From: Flavisolibacter sp.
Lineage (GTDB): Bacteria; Bacteroidota; Bacteroidia; Chitinophagales; Chitinophagaceae
Direction: 5' to 3'
Length of the DNA: 9,510 nucleotides
Assembly (NCBI GenBank): GCA_017745135.1
Contig: JAGIAB010000042.1
Coordinates: 1,211-10,720 of the forward strand
Part shown: in pieces, positions 1 through 7,046 of the stretch
Position numbering within the stretch: position 1 is the first letter of the stretch
How the letters are laid out: every line of letters begins with the position of its first letter
Notes under the pieces: generated by a model
What the model saw: the letters and a program-made list of their open reading frames with translations, nothing else
What the model was told of the DNA's origin: nothing
The model's database searches: none
Position numbers and translations under genes: made by a program

Positions 1-531
1 ACATTCGAAAGTTTTTATTTTCCGGCTGACATAGTCGTTGATTTCCCAAAGAGATTTTCCTGTGCTCAGATTAACCAGGACTATTTTTTGCCCGTGAAGT
101 ACTAATGTAGCATTCAGGTCGGCCAGATAACTTTCCTGTATAGTGGCGCCATCAAAGCCGATCCAGGTTATTTTATCGCTGCGCCATAATTCATTGCCGG
201 TATTGCCATCAACAAAAACGCTTATGCCAGATTGCTTTTTCGATTCGGGCTGTACCAGGCGTATAATGTTGGGCTGACGAAACCAGGTAACGGCACTAAA
301 CTCTTTCAACCCATATTTATCTGCTCCTGCCTTCCAAAGAGCCTTTCCGCCGGCATCGATCATGCTGGCTTTATCATCGCTTGCAGCAAAGAAAAATTTA
401 GCATCATCATCCCATGATCTGTAAACAGAAGGTTTGAATCCGTGGTCGGCCTGCCAAAGCACAGCAAATTCGGCCTGGGCTGAAGCAAGGTAAGAAGTCG
501 TTAATACGAGAACTAAAAGAAGAACACGCAT
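1..531 (-). CDS. Secreted PQQ-type beta-propeller protein, 3' end beyond the left edge (partial)
   Basis: An open frame of 177 codons runs from the ATG at 531 to the window edge without a stop. The protein starts MRVLLLVLVLTTSYLASAQA, a clear Sec signal peptide with a probable cleavage after ASA (residue 18), so the product is exported. The mature part has repeated units of the form 'DG.TG..LW': GGKALWKAG near residue 61, DGNTGNELWRS near 110 and LSTGKSLWEIN near 156. These are the blade signature of PQQ-like/quinoprotein beta-propellers. Such propellers are often binding or scaffold proteins rather than true PQQ enzymes, and no catalytic residue can be judged here. It is the last gene of the minus-strand series, 94 bp after lipoprotein 626-1096. 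The probable terminator in that gap suggests separate transcription. I recognise the fold, not a specific function. Confidence 0.75.
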   Translation of the reverse strand, partial: MRVLLLVLVLTTSYLASAQAEFAVLWQADHGFKPSVYRSWDDDAKFFFAASDDKASMIDAGGKALWKAGADKYGLKEFSAVTWFRQPNIIRLVQPESKKQSGISVFVDGNTGNELWRSDKITWIGFDGATIQESYLADLNATLVLHGQKIVLVNLSTGKSLWEINDYVSRKIKTFEC

Positions 532-591
532 ATATATTTTTTTATGTTGTGCAAAAAGAGACGGTAATGTGATTGTTGTTTGCTGTGTTGA

Positions 592-632
592 TCAAAAACA
601 AACAGTAATCATCTCCAGGAAAAATTTACTGT
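592..632 (-). terminator. Probable intrinsic terminator of the 626-1096 lipoprotein gene
   Basis: On the minus strand the sequence ACAGTAA (632-626) is followed after 17 nt by its exact complement TTACTGT (608-602), and then by the T-rich run TTGTTTTTG. The 7-bp stem is AT-rich and includes the TAA stop codon of the lipoprotein gene, so hairpin and stop overlap. This is typical in form for Bacteroidota terminators, although the stem is weak. Confidence 0.5.
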
Positions 633-1096
633 CCTACTGCTGAAATTTTTCCATCAGTAAAATTCACATTGGTATTGGTGCTGTTATCTTTAAACACTCC
701 CGAAAAGGTTCCTGTGAGTTTACTGTTTTGAACATTGGTAATGCTTAATGTTCCACTGATGGCCGTGTAGGATTTACTGGTTGCTTTATTCGTAAAACTT
801 ATTCTTGCGTTCCCCGACCAAAGCGAACCATTGTCAATTGTGTACGTTTTTACTTCCAGCTTTGTCCCGATGTCCATGTTGAAATCAACAGATGAATTAC
901 TTGCCTTTATTGCCACTTTACTTCCAAGAAGATCCACCCAGGCTGCACTGAATGCTACCGTACTTCCATTTAAAGAGAAGCAAACATTGGTATTAGGTGC
1001 GCAGGAGCCGTTGTTTTTCTTGTCATCATTGCTTTCTGATTTATTACAGCCCAGCATAACGCCGGCAACTAAAAAAATTGCGAGAATTTGTTTCAT
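626..1096 (-). CDS. Small secreted lipoprotein (hypothetical), 156 aa
   Basis: The N-terminus MKQILAIFLVAGVMLGC is a lipoprotein signal peptide with lipobox MLGC and lipidated Cys17. It is followed by a polar Ser/Asn/Asp/Lys tether (residues 18-31). The mature domain (about 36-156) is rich in beta-strand patterns and Ser/Thr/Asn. It contains ISGTLSITNVQNSKLTGTF and ends in a 'TDGKISAVG' strand, a pattern seen in Bacteroidota beta-sandwich lipoproteins of the DUF6252 kind (recalled, not searched). Cys32 and Cys39 are the only other cysteines and could form a small disulfide loop. The gene lies 210 bp downstream of lipoprotein 1307-2035 and has its own predicted promoter, with a perfect copy of the 17-bp element shared with that gene and with the response regulator. 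Its function is unknown. The context suggests a cell-envelope protein made under control of the neighbouring two-component system. Confidence 0.8.
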   Translation of the reverse strand: MKQILAIFLVAGVMLGCNKSESNDDKKNNGSCAPNTNVCFSLNGSTVAFSAAWVDLLGSKVAIKASNSSVDFNMDIGTKLEVKTYTIDNGSLWSGNARISFTNKATSKSYTAISGTLSITNVQNSKLTGTFSGVFKDNSTNTNVNFTDGKISAVGQ

Positions 1097-1115
1097 AGCA
1101 GTTGTTTATTTGGGA

Positions 1116-1162
1116 ACAAGTTAAGCGACCAATGCGAAGAAGAAAATGTGAAAAAAGTAGTA
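1116..1162 (-). promoter_or_regulatory. 17-bp element plus -7 box upstream of lipoprotein 626-1096 (copy 1)
   Basis: On the minus strand TACTACTTTTTTCACAT occupies 1162-1146. It is followed by exactly 22 bp and then TAACTTGT (1123-1116), a degenerate match to the Bacteroidota -7 consensus TAnnTTTG. The ATG is at 1096, 19 nt further on. No TTG/TTTG -33 element is evident, which fits an activator-dependent promoter. Copies 1 and 2 match over 20 bp (1143-1162 and 2085-2104). Confidence 0.6.
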
Positions 1163-1306
1163 GCGAAAAGTATATCTATCGCGGTTTCCTTTCCAAAATA
1201 TATTTTCCTTGCCCCTTGTTTCGCTATTGGGAGGGCAATAAAAATTCTGAACTTATTGGCTTTACTGTCTCTGTAGGATTACAGTTAGTTTGGTTCTTAA
1301 AAATTA

Positions 1307-2035
1307 TTACAATGTGCGTTTACCTGAAATGGTAATTTTTGTGTTGTTGCTATCGGTGAAGGAGCCGGAAATATTGTCTCCCGACAAAGTGCCCATGGTT
1401 CTGCCATTATCATCCTTTATCGTTCCGGCTGCGTCAATAGTACCCGATACATCATCCACATCTCTTGAACCGTCCTCTCGGGCTACACCGCCCCATAAAC
1501 CTAAGCTGCGGGAAAGCAAAATATTAAAGGTTCCTGTTTTGGACTTAGAAGTTTTATAGGTGCCCTCGAAACACTCGATCAATGAAGTGGAAGTTTCTTT
1601 AACCACAGTAACCACTGCGTTGGGATGTCCCGGAATATTGGCCGAGGTAATAGTAGGATTGGATCCGCTCAATCCAACAGAAAAATTAATGGTAACGGTC
1701 TGCCCGTTCAAGGTGCCGGTAAAGGGAGCTACATAAGCCTGGCCATTTGTCCAGGTTACATTCGATGTCAGATTTACGGTGGTGCCGTCAATCACCATAA
1801 CGGCTGTAATGGTGTTTCCATTATTGGCAATATCAAATTTAATGGTGCCCGATGATCCAATCACAACGCCTTTGTAAATGCCTTTGGTACTGGCATTGTT
1901 GACAGCGGTGGCTTCAGGGGCTTTGGTGCAGGTAGCGCACTGGTAGGATGATTTATCGTTACTGTCTTTTTTACAGGATACTACAGCAACAAAAAGCAAG
2001 GGTAAAAGAACGGAAAAAAATTTTAAACGTAGCAT
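1307..2035 (-). CDS. Secreted lipoprotein with two beta-rich repeats (hypothetical), 242 aa
   Basis: The N-terminus MLRLKFFSVLLPLLFVAVVSC is a lipoprotein signal peptide with lipobox VVSC and lipidated Cys21, followed by a short charged tether (KKDSNDKSS). A CATC motif (Cys33, Cys36) lies just after it. The rest appears to be two diverged beta-rich units. One begins near residue 51 (KGIYKGVV...SGTIKFDI) and the other near 157 (EGTYKTSKSKTGTFNILL), each opening with a 'G-x-Y-K' strand and then a 'SGT/TGTF' strand. The protein ends in a hydrophilic strand pair (TDSNNTKITISGKRTL). No enzyme motif was recognised. The gene follows the response regulator by 69 bp and has the best promoter of the three 17-mer-linked genes. 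It is a probable outer-membrane or surface lipoprotein of unknown role, and a likely target of the adjacent regulator. Confidence 0.8.
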   Translation of the reverse strand: MLRLKFFSVLLPLLFVAVVSCKKDSNDKSSYQCATCTKAPEATAVNNASTKGIYKGVVIGSSGTIKFDIANNGNTITAVMVIDGTTVNLTSNVTWTNGQAYVAPFTGTLNGQTVTINFSVGLSGSNPTITSANIPGHPNAVVTVVKETSTSLIECFEGTYKTSKSKTGTFNILLSRSLGLWGGVAREDGSRDVDDVSGTIDAAGTIKDDNGRTMGTLSGDNISGSFTDSNNTKITISGKRTL

Positions 2036-2057
2036 GGGGTGTGAATTTTGATTGGGA

Positions 2058-2104
2058 CAAAAATATCCGGGGAGCCCAATAACAAAAATGTGAAAAAAGT
2101 AGTA
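2058..2104 (-). promoter_or_regulatory. 17-bp element plus -7 box upstream of lipoprotein 1307-2035 (copy 2)
   Basis: TACTACTTTTTTCACAT (2104-2088) abuts the stop codon of the response regulator gene. Exactly 22 bp later is TATTTTTG (2065-2058), a full match to TAnnTTTG. A TTTTG directly after the 17-mer, 17 bp from the -7 box, can serve as the -33 element. The ATG is at 2035. The inverted repeat ATTGGG/CCCAAT (2080-2075 and 2056-2051) flanks the -7 box. Confidence 0.7.
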
Positions 2105-2734
2105 TTAACGAAAGCCTGCTTTTCTTAAAGCCTCTTTGCGGTTGCAGGCATGAAGCTTGTCATAAATATTACGGATGTGTGTTCTTACGGTTTCGATGGA
2201 GATAAATAATTTTTCGGCGATCTCTTTATAGCTATATCCTTTTGAGAGCCATTCCAACACTTCTTTTTCGCGGAGGGAAAGTTTTTCCTGTGGATCAATA
2301 TATACATCTAACTGAAAAGCTGATACCACCATTCTTGCAATTTGGCTGCTCATGGGGCTTCCTCCTTTTTTCAGGTCCTGCAAGGCTTCAACCAACTTAG
2401 CTGAAGGAGTGTTTTTTAAGATATAACCGGATGCTCCTGCTTTCAGCGCTTTAAAAACATTGTCTGCATCATCATAAACACTCAACACCATAAATTGAAT
2501 TTCGGGACGCAAAGGTTTTAACCAGGCGATAAAATCGATACCTGTTTTGCCGGGTAATTGTATATCAGTAAGCACAAGTTCAATACTATCGGCGAGTCCA
2601 TTGCTAAAAAAAGCAATGGCATCTTCTGCATTTGAAAAACTTGCCGCCAGATCAAACTCACCCGAACCTGCAATTAATGCCGTAAGATAATTACGGATCT
2701 TTTCATCGTCCTCTATAATAATTATGGAAGTCAT
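2105..2734 (-). CDS. NarL/FixJ-family response regulator (REC + LuxR HTH), 209 aa
   Basis: This is a DNA-binding response regulator. Residues 1-120 form a receiver domain: acidic pocket E8-D9-D10, phospho-acceptor Asp57 in LTDIQLPG, Ser85 in the switch position (VLSVYDD), and Lys107 in GYILKN. Residues 150-207 form a LuxR/GerE helix-turn-helix: LSLREKEVLEWLSKGYSYKEIAEKL, then ISIETVRTHIRNIYDKL as the recognition region. All key residues are present and the length is normal for the family. It lies 17 bp downstream of the kinase gene on the same strand, so the two form a cognate pair. A perfect 17-bp element plus TACATTTG -7 box just upstream predicts an additional, possibly autoregulated, promoter. 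The ATG at 2734 was chosen because the canonical receiver strand (SIIIIEDD) starts immediately after it. Confidence 0.95.
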   Translation of the reverse strand: MTSIIIIEDDEKIRNYLTALIAGSGEFDLAASFSNAEDAIAFFSNGLADSIELVLTDIQLPGKTGIDFIAWLKPLRPEIQFMVLSVYDDADNVFKALKAGASGYILKNTPSAKLVEALQDLKKGGSPMSSQIARMVVSAFQLDVYIDPQEKLSLREKEVLEWLSKGYSYKEIAEKLFISIETVRTHIRNIYDKLHACNRKEALRKAGFR

Positions 2735-2741
2735 TTATACT

Positions 2742-2788
2742 CAAATGTAGACTATGGTTGTTTTTTGAATGATGTGAAAAAAGTAGTA
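2742..2788 (-). promoter_or_regulatory. 17-bp element plus -7 box upstream of the response regulator (copy 3, inside the kinase gene)
   Basis: TACTACTTTTTTCACAT (2788-2772) lies inside the last codons of the kinase gene, covering residues ~1030-1036. Exactly 22 bp later is TACATTTG (2749-2742), a full match to TAnnTTTG, in the 17-bp gap before the regulator. The -7 box ends 7 nt before the ATG at 2734, so the transcript would have almost no leader. Confidence 0.65.
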
Positions 2789-5700
2789 CTGCCTTCCTTT
2801 GTTGAGGGTGCCGCCTGTAACGAAAAATGAATAAGACAGCCGGACGCACCAGAATCGAGGTCAAAAATGCCACCAATATCAGCCATTCGTTTTCTCATAT
2901 TGCGCAATCCATTCGATGCAGTTTTTACTTTGTTCTCACCAATGCCTTTGCCGTTGTCACTGATATAAAAATGAATGGCATTGTTCTTATACTCCATGCT
3001 CAAACAGATCTCATCTGCACCGGAATGTTTCAATGCATTATTCAAGGCTTCCTTGGCCACAAGAAATAAGTTCCGCCTTTGCTCGTTAGACAATTTCACA
3101 AAGGGAACTTCATCAGGAAACTGAATGACATACCGAATATTGAACGGTTCAAAATAAGCCAGTGTCTGTTCCCTTAAATAAGCAAGCAAGTTTTCCAAAC
3201 TATCGTTCCGCGGATTTAAGGCCCAGATAATTTCACTCATATTTCCTACCAGTTTTCTTGCGGAGGAAGAAATAGTACCCACATCTTTTTTCAATTCTTC
3301 ATCTGCTTTTTTCTGTGTTTCTATAAGCTCACTCATCAAAGCAATTTGCGTTAACCCACTTCCAATTTCATCATGCATGTCCCTGCTGATGCGATAACGT
3401 TCTGCTTCAATAGCAGCCTGCTTTTCCAATTCACGCAATTGTTTACGCAGCTTTCGTTGCGATACTGCCTTAGTAATAGTTATTGCTGCATATAAAACAG
3501 CCACACCCGCCAATACATAAAACCACCATGTTCTCCAAAACGGTGGCTGAATAATTATGTCAATAGTATAAGGATGATCAATCCAACTGCCCGCACCGTT
3601 TGCCGCTTTAATTTTGAAAACATACCTCCCATGCGGCAGGTTGCTGTAGCGTACTTCATTCAAATGTTTGCTGTATATCCAATCTTTATCCCAACCCTCC
3701 AGCTTATACGCATAAGTAATTTTTTGTGGATTATTAAAATCAATTCCCCGAAAGCGAAAGAACAGGCTGTTTTGTTTGTAAGCAAGAAATAATTTATCAA
3801 TATACTCCGGCGACAACAGGCTATCCGGTCGCTTATCATTTACAAGAAGATCAATTATCCTGATGGAAGGAGGTTTCGACGTTGATCTTATTTCAACAGG
3901 CCTGAACCAGGTTACTGCCCTGGTAGTGCCAAAATAAAATGTACCGCTGGCGCCTTTATGAAAAGCCCGTGCAGTAAATACATTATCTGGCAAACCGTCG
4001 CCTGTAGTAAAATTGGTAAACTGCAAAGTGGGCAAAGGAGAATTATCACTAAAGACAACAAAAGCTTTAGAAAGCCCGTAGGAAGTACTAAGCCACAATT
4101 GATTTTTATCCTGCAGCACACCATAAACGTATGAATTTAAAAGGCCGTCGTTTTCGGTAAAATTTTTATAAAGTCCGCTGCGTGGATGGTAGGCTATCAA
4201 CCCGCTGGATGAGGCAATCCAATTCAGCTCATGTTCTTTATCAAAAGAAATAGCACGAACGTTAGTGCCCGGGAATAAATGTTTTGTTTTAACGGGCTGC
4301 TCTATAGTTTTATAAACAATAATTCCGCCGGATTCGTAGGCTATCCATATTTCATCAGCGGGAGCAATCCAGATATTAAAAACCCTGTCCTGGCCAAAAC
4401 GTGAAAGGTATTTTATTTGATAGCTGCCATTATTTTTCCATACCTGGTACAAACCAATTGTAGTACCTACCAGTAAAGTGTTTTTGTATTCGGCCATGCT
4501 CCACATTTGCGGCACCTGCAGGGCATTGGAAAGAACCGGAAATTTAAGTGGCAAAAAGTTTTTGCTTCCTTTTTCTTTTACAAATAAATAGCCCGACTTA
4601 CTCGTCCATACATTGCCCAGGCTATCTGCCTGAATAAGAGGAACCGATTTACTGTAGGCTAATTCCCTTTTTTCGTAAGGCAATTTTAACTCGGTTGCTG
4701 TATTGTTTCTTTTATTTAAAGCAATGATGCCATTTTCAAAGCTGCCTATTAAAATTTCATCCGGTGAAGTTTCATAAATACTATTGACAAAGATTTCGTT
4801 TGCATTACTTCCTTCCTGCGGGTATGATTTAAACTGCTGCTGATCAAGTTCGGCTTTTAAAAGTCCAAGTGTATAGGCACCTGCCCAAAGCGTATTATCA
4901 TCAGCATAAAAACAATAAACCGGGTAATGGCTTTTAGGCTTTATATTCCCATTGATATTTCCCACCCATCTGAAAATCGTGTACCCTGCGGCTTTGCAGT
5001 AGACATTTCCATTTTCATCTCCCACCCAGGTATTTTGTTTTACATCGGTATACAAACAACGAATGAGACCTCTTGAAAATTCAGTATTATCAACAAAAAC
5101 ATTATTGCCATAATGAAATGTTGTTTTATGAAACCATATTAACGCTTTGCCTTCGCTGGCATAAATCGTATCCTTTGAATAGGAAATTGAATAGAACGGT
5201 CGTCCTTCCAAAAAACGTTTCCATTTTTTTGTAGCAAGATCAAAGCTTAATAAACCCTTATTAGTGGCAAACCAAAGCTTTGAATTGTCATCATAGATGC
5301 CATGATACATGAGCTGTATCAGGTTGCCCTTTTCATCCCTCTCTGTTAAGGGATAAAAAATGATTTTTTTTGTTCTTGTATCCAGATCAAAAACACCATC
5401 GGTAGCGTTTGCCAGCCATATATGATCGCCAAGTTTTATAACAGGATTGGCAAAGGTTCCAGCCTCATTTTGTTTATTGCTGGCTATAAGATGGTGCGTG
5501 GCAAAGGTTTCATTTTGCTTAGTAAACTCATGTACTGTCAGGTCTGTTGAAAACCATATTTGTCCCTTCTCATCTTCCAGTAACCGCGACCGGATCACCC
5601 GGCCATGCATTTGACCTTTTTCCGGCTCAAGCGAAGGTTTGTACACTTTCATTTCTATACCATCGTAGCGGTTAAGGCCGTTGCCGGTAGCAATCCATAA

Positions 5701-5877
5701 AAACCCTTGCTGATCTTTTGTAATGGAATAGCCTGTGCTTTGAGATAATCCTTCTATTTTTTTAAAATGAAGCATTTCTGCCCCTTGCGCAAATACTTCA
5801 GGCAGAAGGAACGAAAAAAACGAGGAGAAAAAAAATTTTTGCAAGATTATAACTGCACCGACTTTTCTCGTAAACAT
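2752..5877 (-). CDS. Two-component sensor histidine kinase with double regulator propeller and Y_Y_Y domain, 1041 aa
   Basis: This is a membrane sensor kinase. Residues 1-30 are a signal peptide or anchor (IILQKFFFSSFFSFLLPEVFA). From about 36 to 660 there are roughly 14 propeller blades with the Reg_prop signature: GFLWIATGNGLNRYDG (58-73), KLWFATNKGLLSFD (200-213), DEIWIAYESGGIIVY (508-522), NQLWLSTSYGLSKA (592-605) and others. That number implies two seven-bladed propellers. A Y_Y_Y domain follows (~695-778, with YAYKLEGWDKDW and YSNLPHGRYVFKIKAAN), then one membrane helix (~783-803) and a linker helix. The HisKA_3 domain carries the phospho-accepting His835 in RDMHDEIGSGLTQI. The HATPase domain has an N-box KEALNNALKHSG (942-953), G1 DNGKGIG (974-980) and GLRNMRKRM (990-998). 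The sensor half resembles hybrid two-component sensors of polysaccharide loci, but the kinase is the NarX/LytS-like type and has no fused receiver or AraC domain. The regulator is the separate gene 17 bp downstream. The ligand is unknown. Confidence 0.95.
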   Translation of the reverse strand: MFTRKVGAVIILQKFFFSSFFSFLLPEVFAQGAEMLHFKKIEGLSQSTGYSITKDQQGFLWIATGNGLNRYDGIEMKVYKPSLEPEKGQMHGRVIRSRLLEDEKGQIWFSTDLTVHEFTKQNETFATHHLIASNKQNEAGTFANPVIKLGDHIWLANATDGVFDLDTRTKKIIFYPLTERDEKGNLIQLMYHGIYDDNSKLWFATNKGLLSFDLATKKWKRFLEGRPFYSISYSKDTIYASEGKALIWFHKTTFHYGNNVFVDNTEFSRGLIRCLYTDVKQNTWVGDENGNVYCKAAGYTIFRWVGNINGNIKPKSHYPVYCFYADDNTLWAGAYTLGLLKAELDQQQFKSYPQEGSNANEIFVNSIYETSPDEILIGSFENGIIALNKRNNTATELKLPYEKRELAYSKSVPLIQADSLGNVWTSKSGYLFVKEKGSKNFLPLKFPVLSNALQVPQMWSMAEYKNTLLVGTTIGLYQVWKNNGSYQIKYLSRFGQDRVFNIWIAPADEIWIAYESGGIIVYKTIEQPVKTKHLFPGTNVRAISFDKEHELNWIASSSGLIAYHPRSGLYKNFTENDGLLNSYVYGVLQDKNQLWLSTSYGLSKAFVVFSDNSPLPTLQFTNFTTGDGLPDNVFTARAFHKGASGTFYFGTTRAVTWFRPVEIRSTSKPPSIRIIDLLVNDKRPDSLLSPEYIDKLFLAYKQNSLFFRFRGIDFNNPQKITYAYKLEGWDKDWIYSKHLNEVRYSNLPHGRYVFKIKAANGAGSWIDHPYTIDIIIQPPFWRTWWFYVLAGVAVLYAAITITKAVSQRKLRKQLRELEKQAAIEAERYRISRDMHDEIGSGLTQIALMSELIETQKKADEELKKDVGTISSSARKLVGNMSEIIWALNPRNDSLENLLAYLREQTLAYFEPFNIRYVIQFPDEVPFVKLSNEQRRNLFLVAKEALNNALKHSGADEICLSMEYKNNAIHFYISDNGKGIGENKVKTASNGLRNMRKRMADIGGIFDLDSGASGCLIHFSLQAAPSTKEGSTTFFTSFKKQP

Positions 5878-5947
5878 AGTTAGTTGTGACTGACCTAAAA
5901 TAATACTAATCGTGCAATCTTAAATACATTTGAGTTTCTCGCATAAA

Positions 5948-5955
5948 TAACTTTG
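5948..5955 (+). promoter_or_regulatory. -7 box of the paaE promoter (TAACTTTG)
   Basis: TAACTTTG fits TAnnTTTG exactly and lies 13 nt before the ATG at 5969, so transcription would begin only a few bases before the start codon. A second full match, TACATTTG, lies at 5925-5932. Its TTTG is only 15 bp from the downstream box, slightly too close for a standard -33 element. The 91-bp gap 5878-5968 must also hold the divergent kinase promoter, for which no clear box was found. Confidence 0.5.
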
Positions 5956-5968
5956 ATCTTTGCTTGCC

Positions 5969-7045
5969 ATGATTCATTTTCATTCATTGAGAGTTAAGAA
6001 AGTTGAAAAAGAAACAGAAGATTGTGTTTCCATCGAATTTGACGTGCCCGAAGAATTGAAAGAAGTCTTTCAATTTAAACAAGGCCAGACCCTTACTATA
6101 AAAAAGACTTTAAACGGCGAAGAACTCAGGCGCAATTATTCCATTTGCACAAGTCCATTCGACAATCAATTAAAAGTAGCAGTAAAAAAAGCAGAAGGTG
6201 GCATCTTCTCTACCTGGGTAAATGAAGAACTGAAAGCAGGAGATTACCTGGATGTGCTTCCTCCTACCGGCAAATTCTATACAGAACTCAATCCATCGCA
6301 AAAGAAAAACTATATAGCATTTGCTGCAGGCAGCGGCATTACGCCTATTCTTTCCATTATTAAAACAACTTTAGTTACCGAACCCAAAAGCACCTTTACT
6401 TTAGTATACGGCAACCGAACAAAAAATTCCATCATCTTTAAAGAAGAGCTGGAAGCTCTGAAAGATAAATTTATTGACCGCTTTCGCATTTACCATATTT
6501 TAAGCAGGGAAACAACCGATGTAGAAATCAACAATGGAAGAATTGATGTTGACAAACTGGAATTGTTGTTCCGCAAATTGATTGACATAAAAACCTGTGA
6601 TGATTTTTTTATCTGCGGGCCTGAAGAAATGATCTTTTGCATTAAAGGTTACCTGGAAGGAAGAGGAGTGGCGAATGATAAAATTCATTTCGAGTTGTTT
6701 ACTGTTCCCGGAGAGAAGAAGTCAGAGGTCAGAAGTCAGAAAGCAGAAATCATTGAAGGACCTAAAGCCAAAGTAAGTGTAAAGCTGGACGGGATCCTAT
6801 TTGACTTTGACCTGGATTATGAAGGTGAAAGCGTTTTGGATGCTGCACTAAAACAGGGCGCCGATCTGCCGTATGCATGCAAAGGCGGTGTGTGCACTAC
6901 CTGTAAAGCAAAACTTGTGGAAGGCAAAGTAAGCATGGACGTAAATTGGGGATTAGAACCCGAAGAAGTTGCCAAAGGCTATATTCTCACCTGTCAGTCA
7001 CATCCGCAAACAGAACGGATTGTGGTTGATTTCGATGCCAGGTAA
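5969..7045 (+). CDS. paaE: Phenylacetyl-CoA 1,2-epoxidase reductase subunit PaaE, 358 aa
   Basis: PaaE takes electrons from NADPH through FAD and a plant-type [2Fe-2S] cluster and passes them to the di-iron subunit PaaA. The epoxidase then converts phenylacetyl-CoA to its ring 1,2-epoxide. Domain order is FAD-binding barrel (1-105; R55-N-Y-S58 is the flavin RxYS motif), NAD(P)-binding domain (112-245; GSGITP at 121-126, CGPEEM at 216-221), a linker, and a C-terminal ferredoxin domain (268-358) with cluster ligands Cys304, Cys309, Cys312 and Cys342. Length and order match E. coli PaaE. The ATG at 5969 is preferred over an in-frame TTG at 5960, because the -7 box would place the transcript start after the TTG. 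The linker (about 249-262, EKKSEVRSQKAE) is encoded by an intergenic-type heptad repeat. The gene is first in the operon, divergent from the sensor kinase. Confidence 0.95.
   Translation: MIHFHSLRVKKVEKETEDCVSIEFDVPEELKEVFQFKQGQTLTIKKTLNGEELRRNYSICTSPFDNQLKVAVKKAEGGIFSTWVNEELKAGDYLDVLPPTGKFYTELNPSQKKNYIAFAAGSGITPILSIIKTTLVTEPKSTFTLVYGNRTKNSIIFKEELEALKDKFIDRFRIYHILSRETTDVEINNGRIDVDKLELLFRKLIDIKTCDDFFICGPEEMIFCIKGYLEGRGVANDKIHFELFTVPGEKKSEVRSQKAEIIEGPKAKVSVKLDGILFDFDLDYEGESVLDAALKQGADLPYACKGGVCTTCKAKLVEGKVSMDVNWGLEPEEVAKGYILTCQSHPQTERIVVDFDAR
6721..6748 (+). repeat. GTCAGAA heptad repeat inside the paaE linker
   Basis: Four consecutive 7-bp units, GTCAGAG, GTCAGAA, GTCAGAA and AGCAGAA, are read in frame as SEVRSQKAE between the NAD-binding and ferredoxin domains. 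From memory, such GTCAGAA-type tandem repeats are common in intergenic DNA of Bacteroidota. Here one sits inside a core metabolic gene at a domain boundary that tolerates it. Confidence 0.65.
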
Positions 7046-7046
7046 T

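Noticed and set aside
1271..1284. Small hairpin CTGTA/TACAG as terminator of lipoprotein 1307-2035
   Set aside because: The 5-bp stem has no T-run after it on the minus strand, so it is too weak to call.
831..1559. Plus-strand open frames over the two lipoprotein genes and their 210-bp gap
   Set aside because: The minus-strand frames carry clear lipoprotein signals, and the plus-strand frames show none. The gap itself is explained by the copy-1 promoter; its remaining ~140 bp show nothing convincing.
2051..2080. ATTGGG/CCCAAT inverted repeat as terminator of the response regulator gene
   Set aside because: The stem is only 6 bp with an 18-nt loop, no T-tract follows on the minus strand, and it straddles the -7 box of the next gene. 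It could be an operator, but it is not a terminator.
2827..3792. Plus-strand open frames of 72-80 codons inside the sensor kinase gene
   Set aside because: They are antisense to conserved HATPase/Y_Y_Y coding sequence, with compositions of a reversed frame and no motif.
5878..5968. A fourth copy of the 17-bp element in the kinase/paaE divergent gap
   Set aside because: Both strands were read and no related sequence was found, so the kinase gene and paa operon are not obviously in the same regulon. The gap upstream of gene 1-531 has only a loose resemblance (CTCTTTTTGCACA) and no -7 box at 22 bp.
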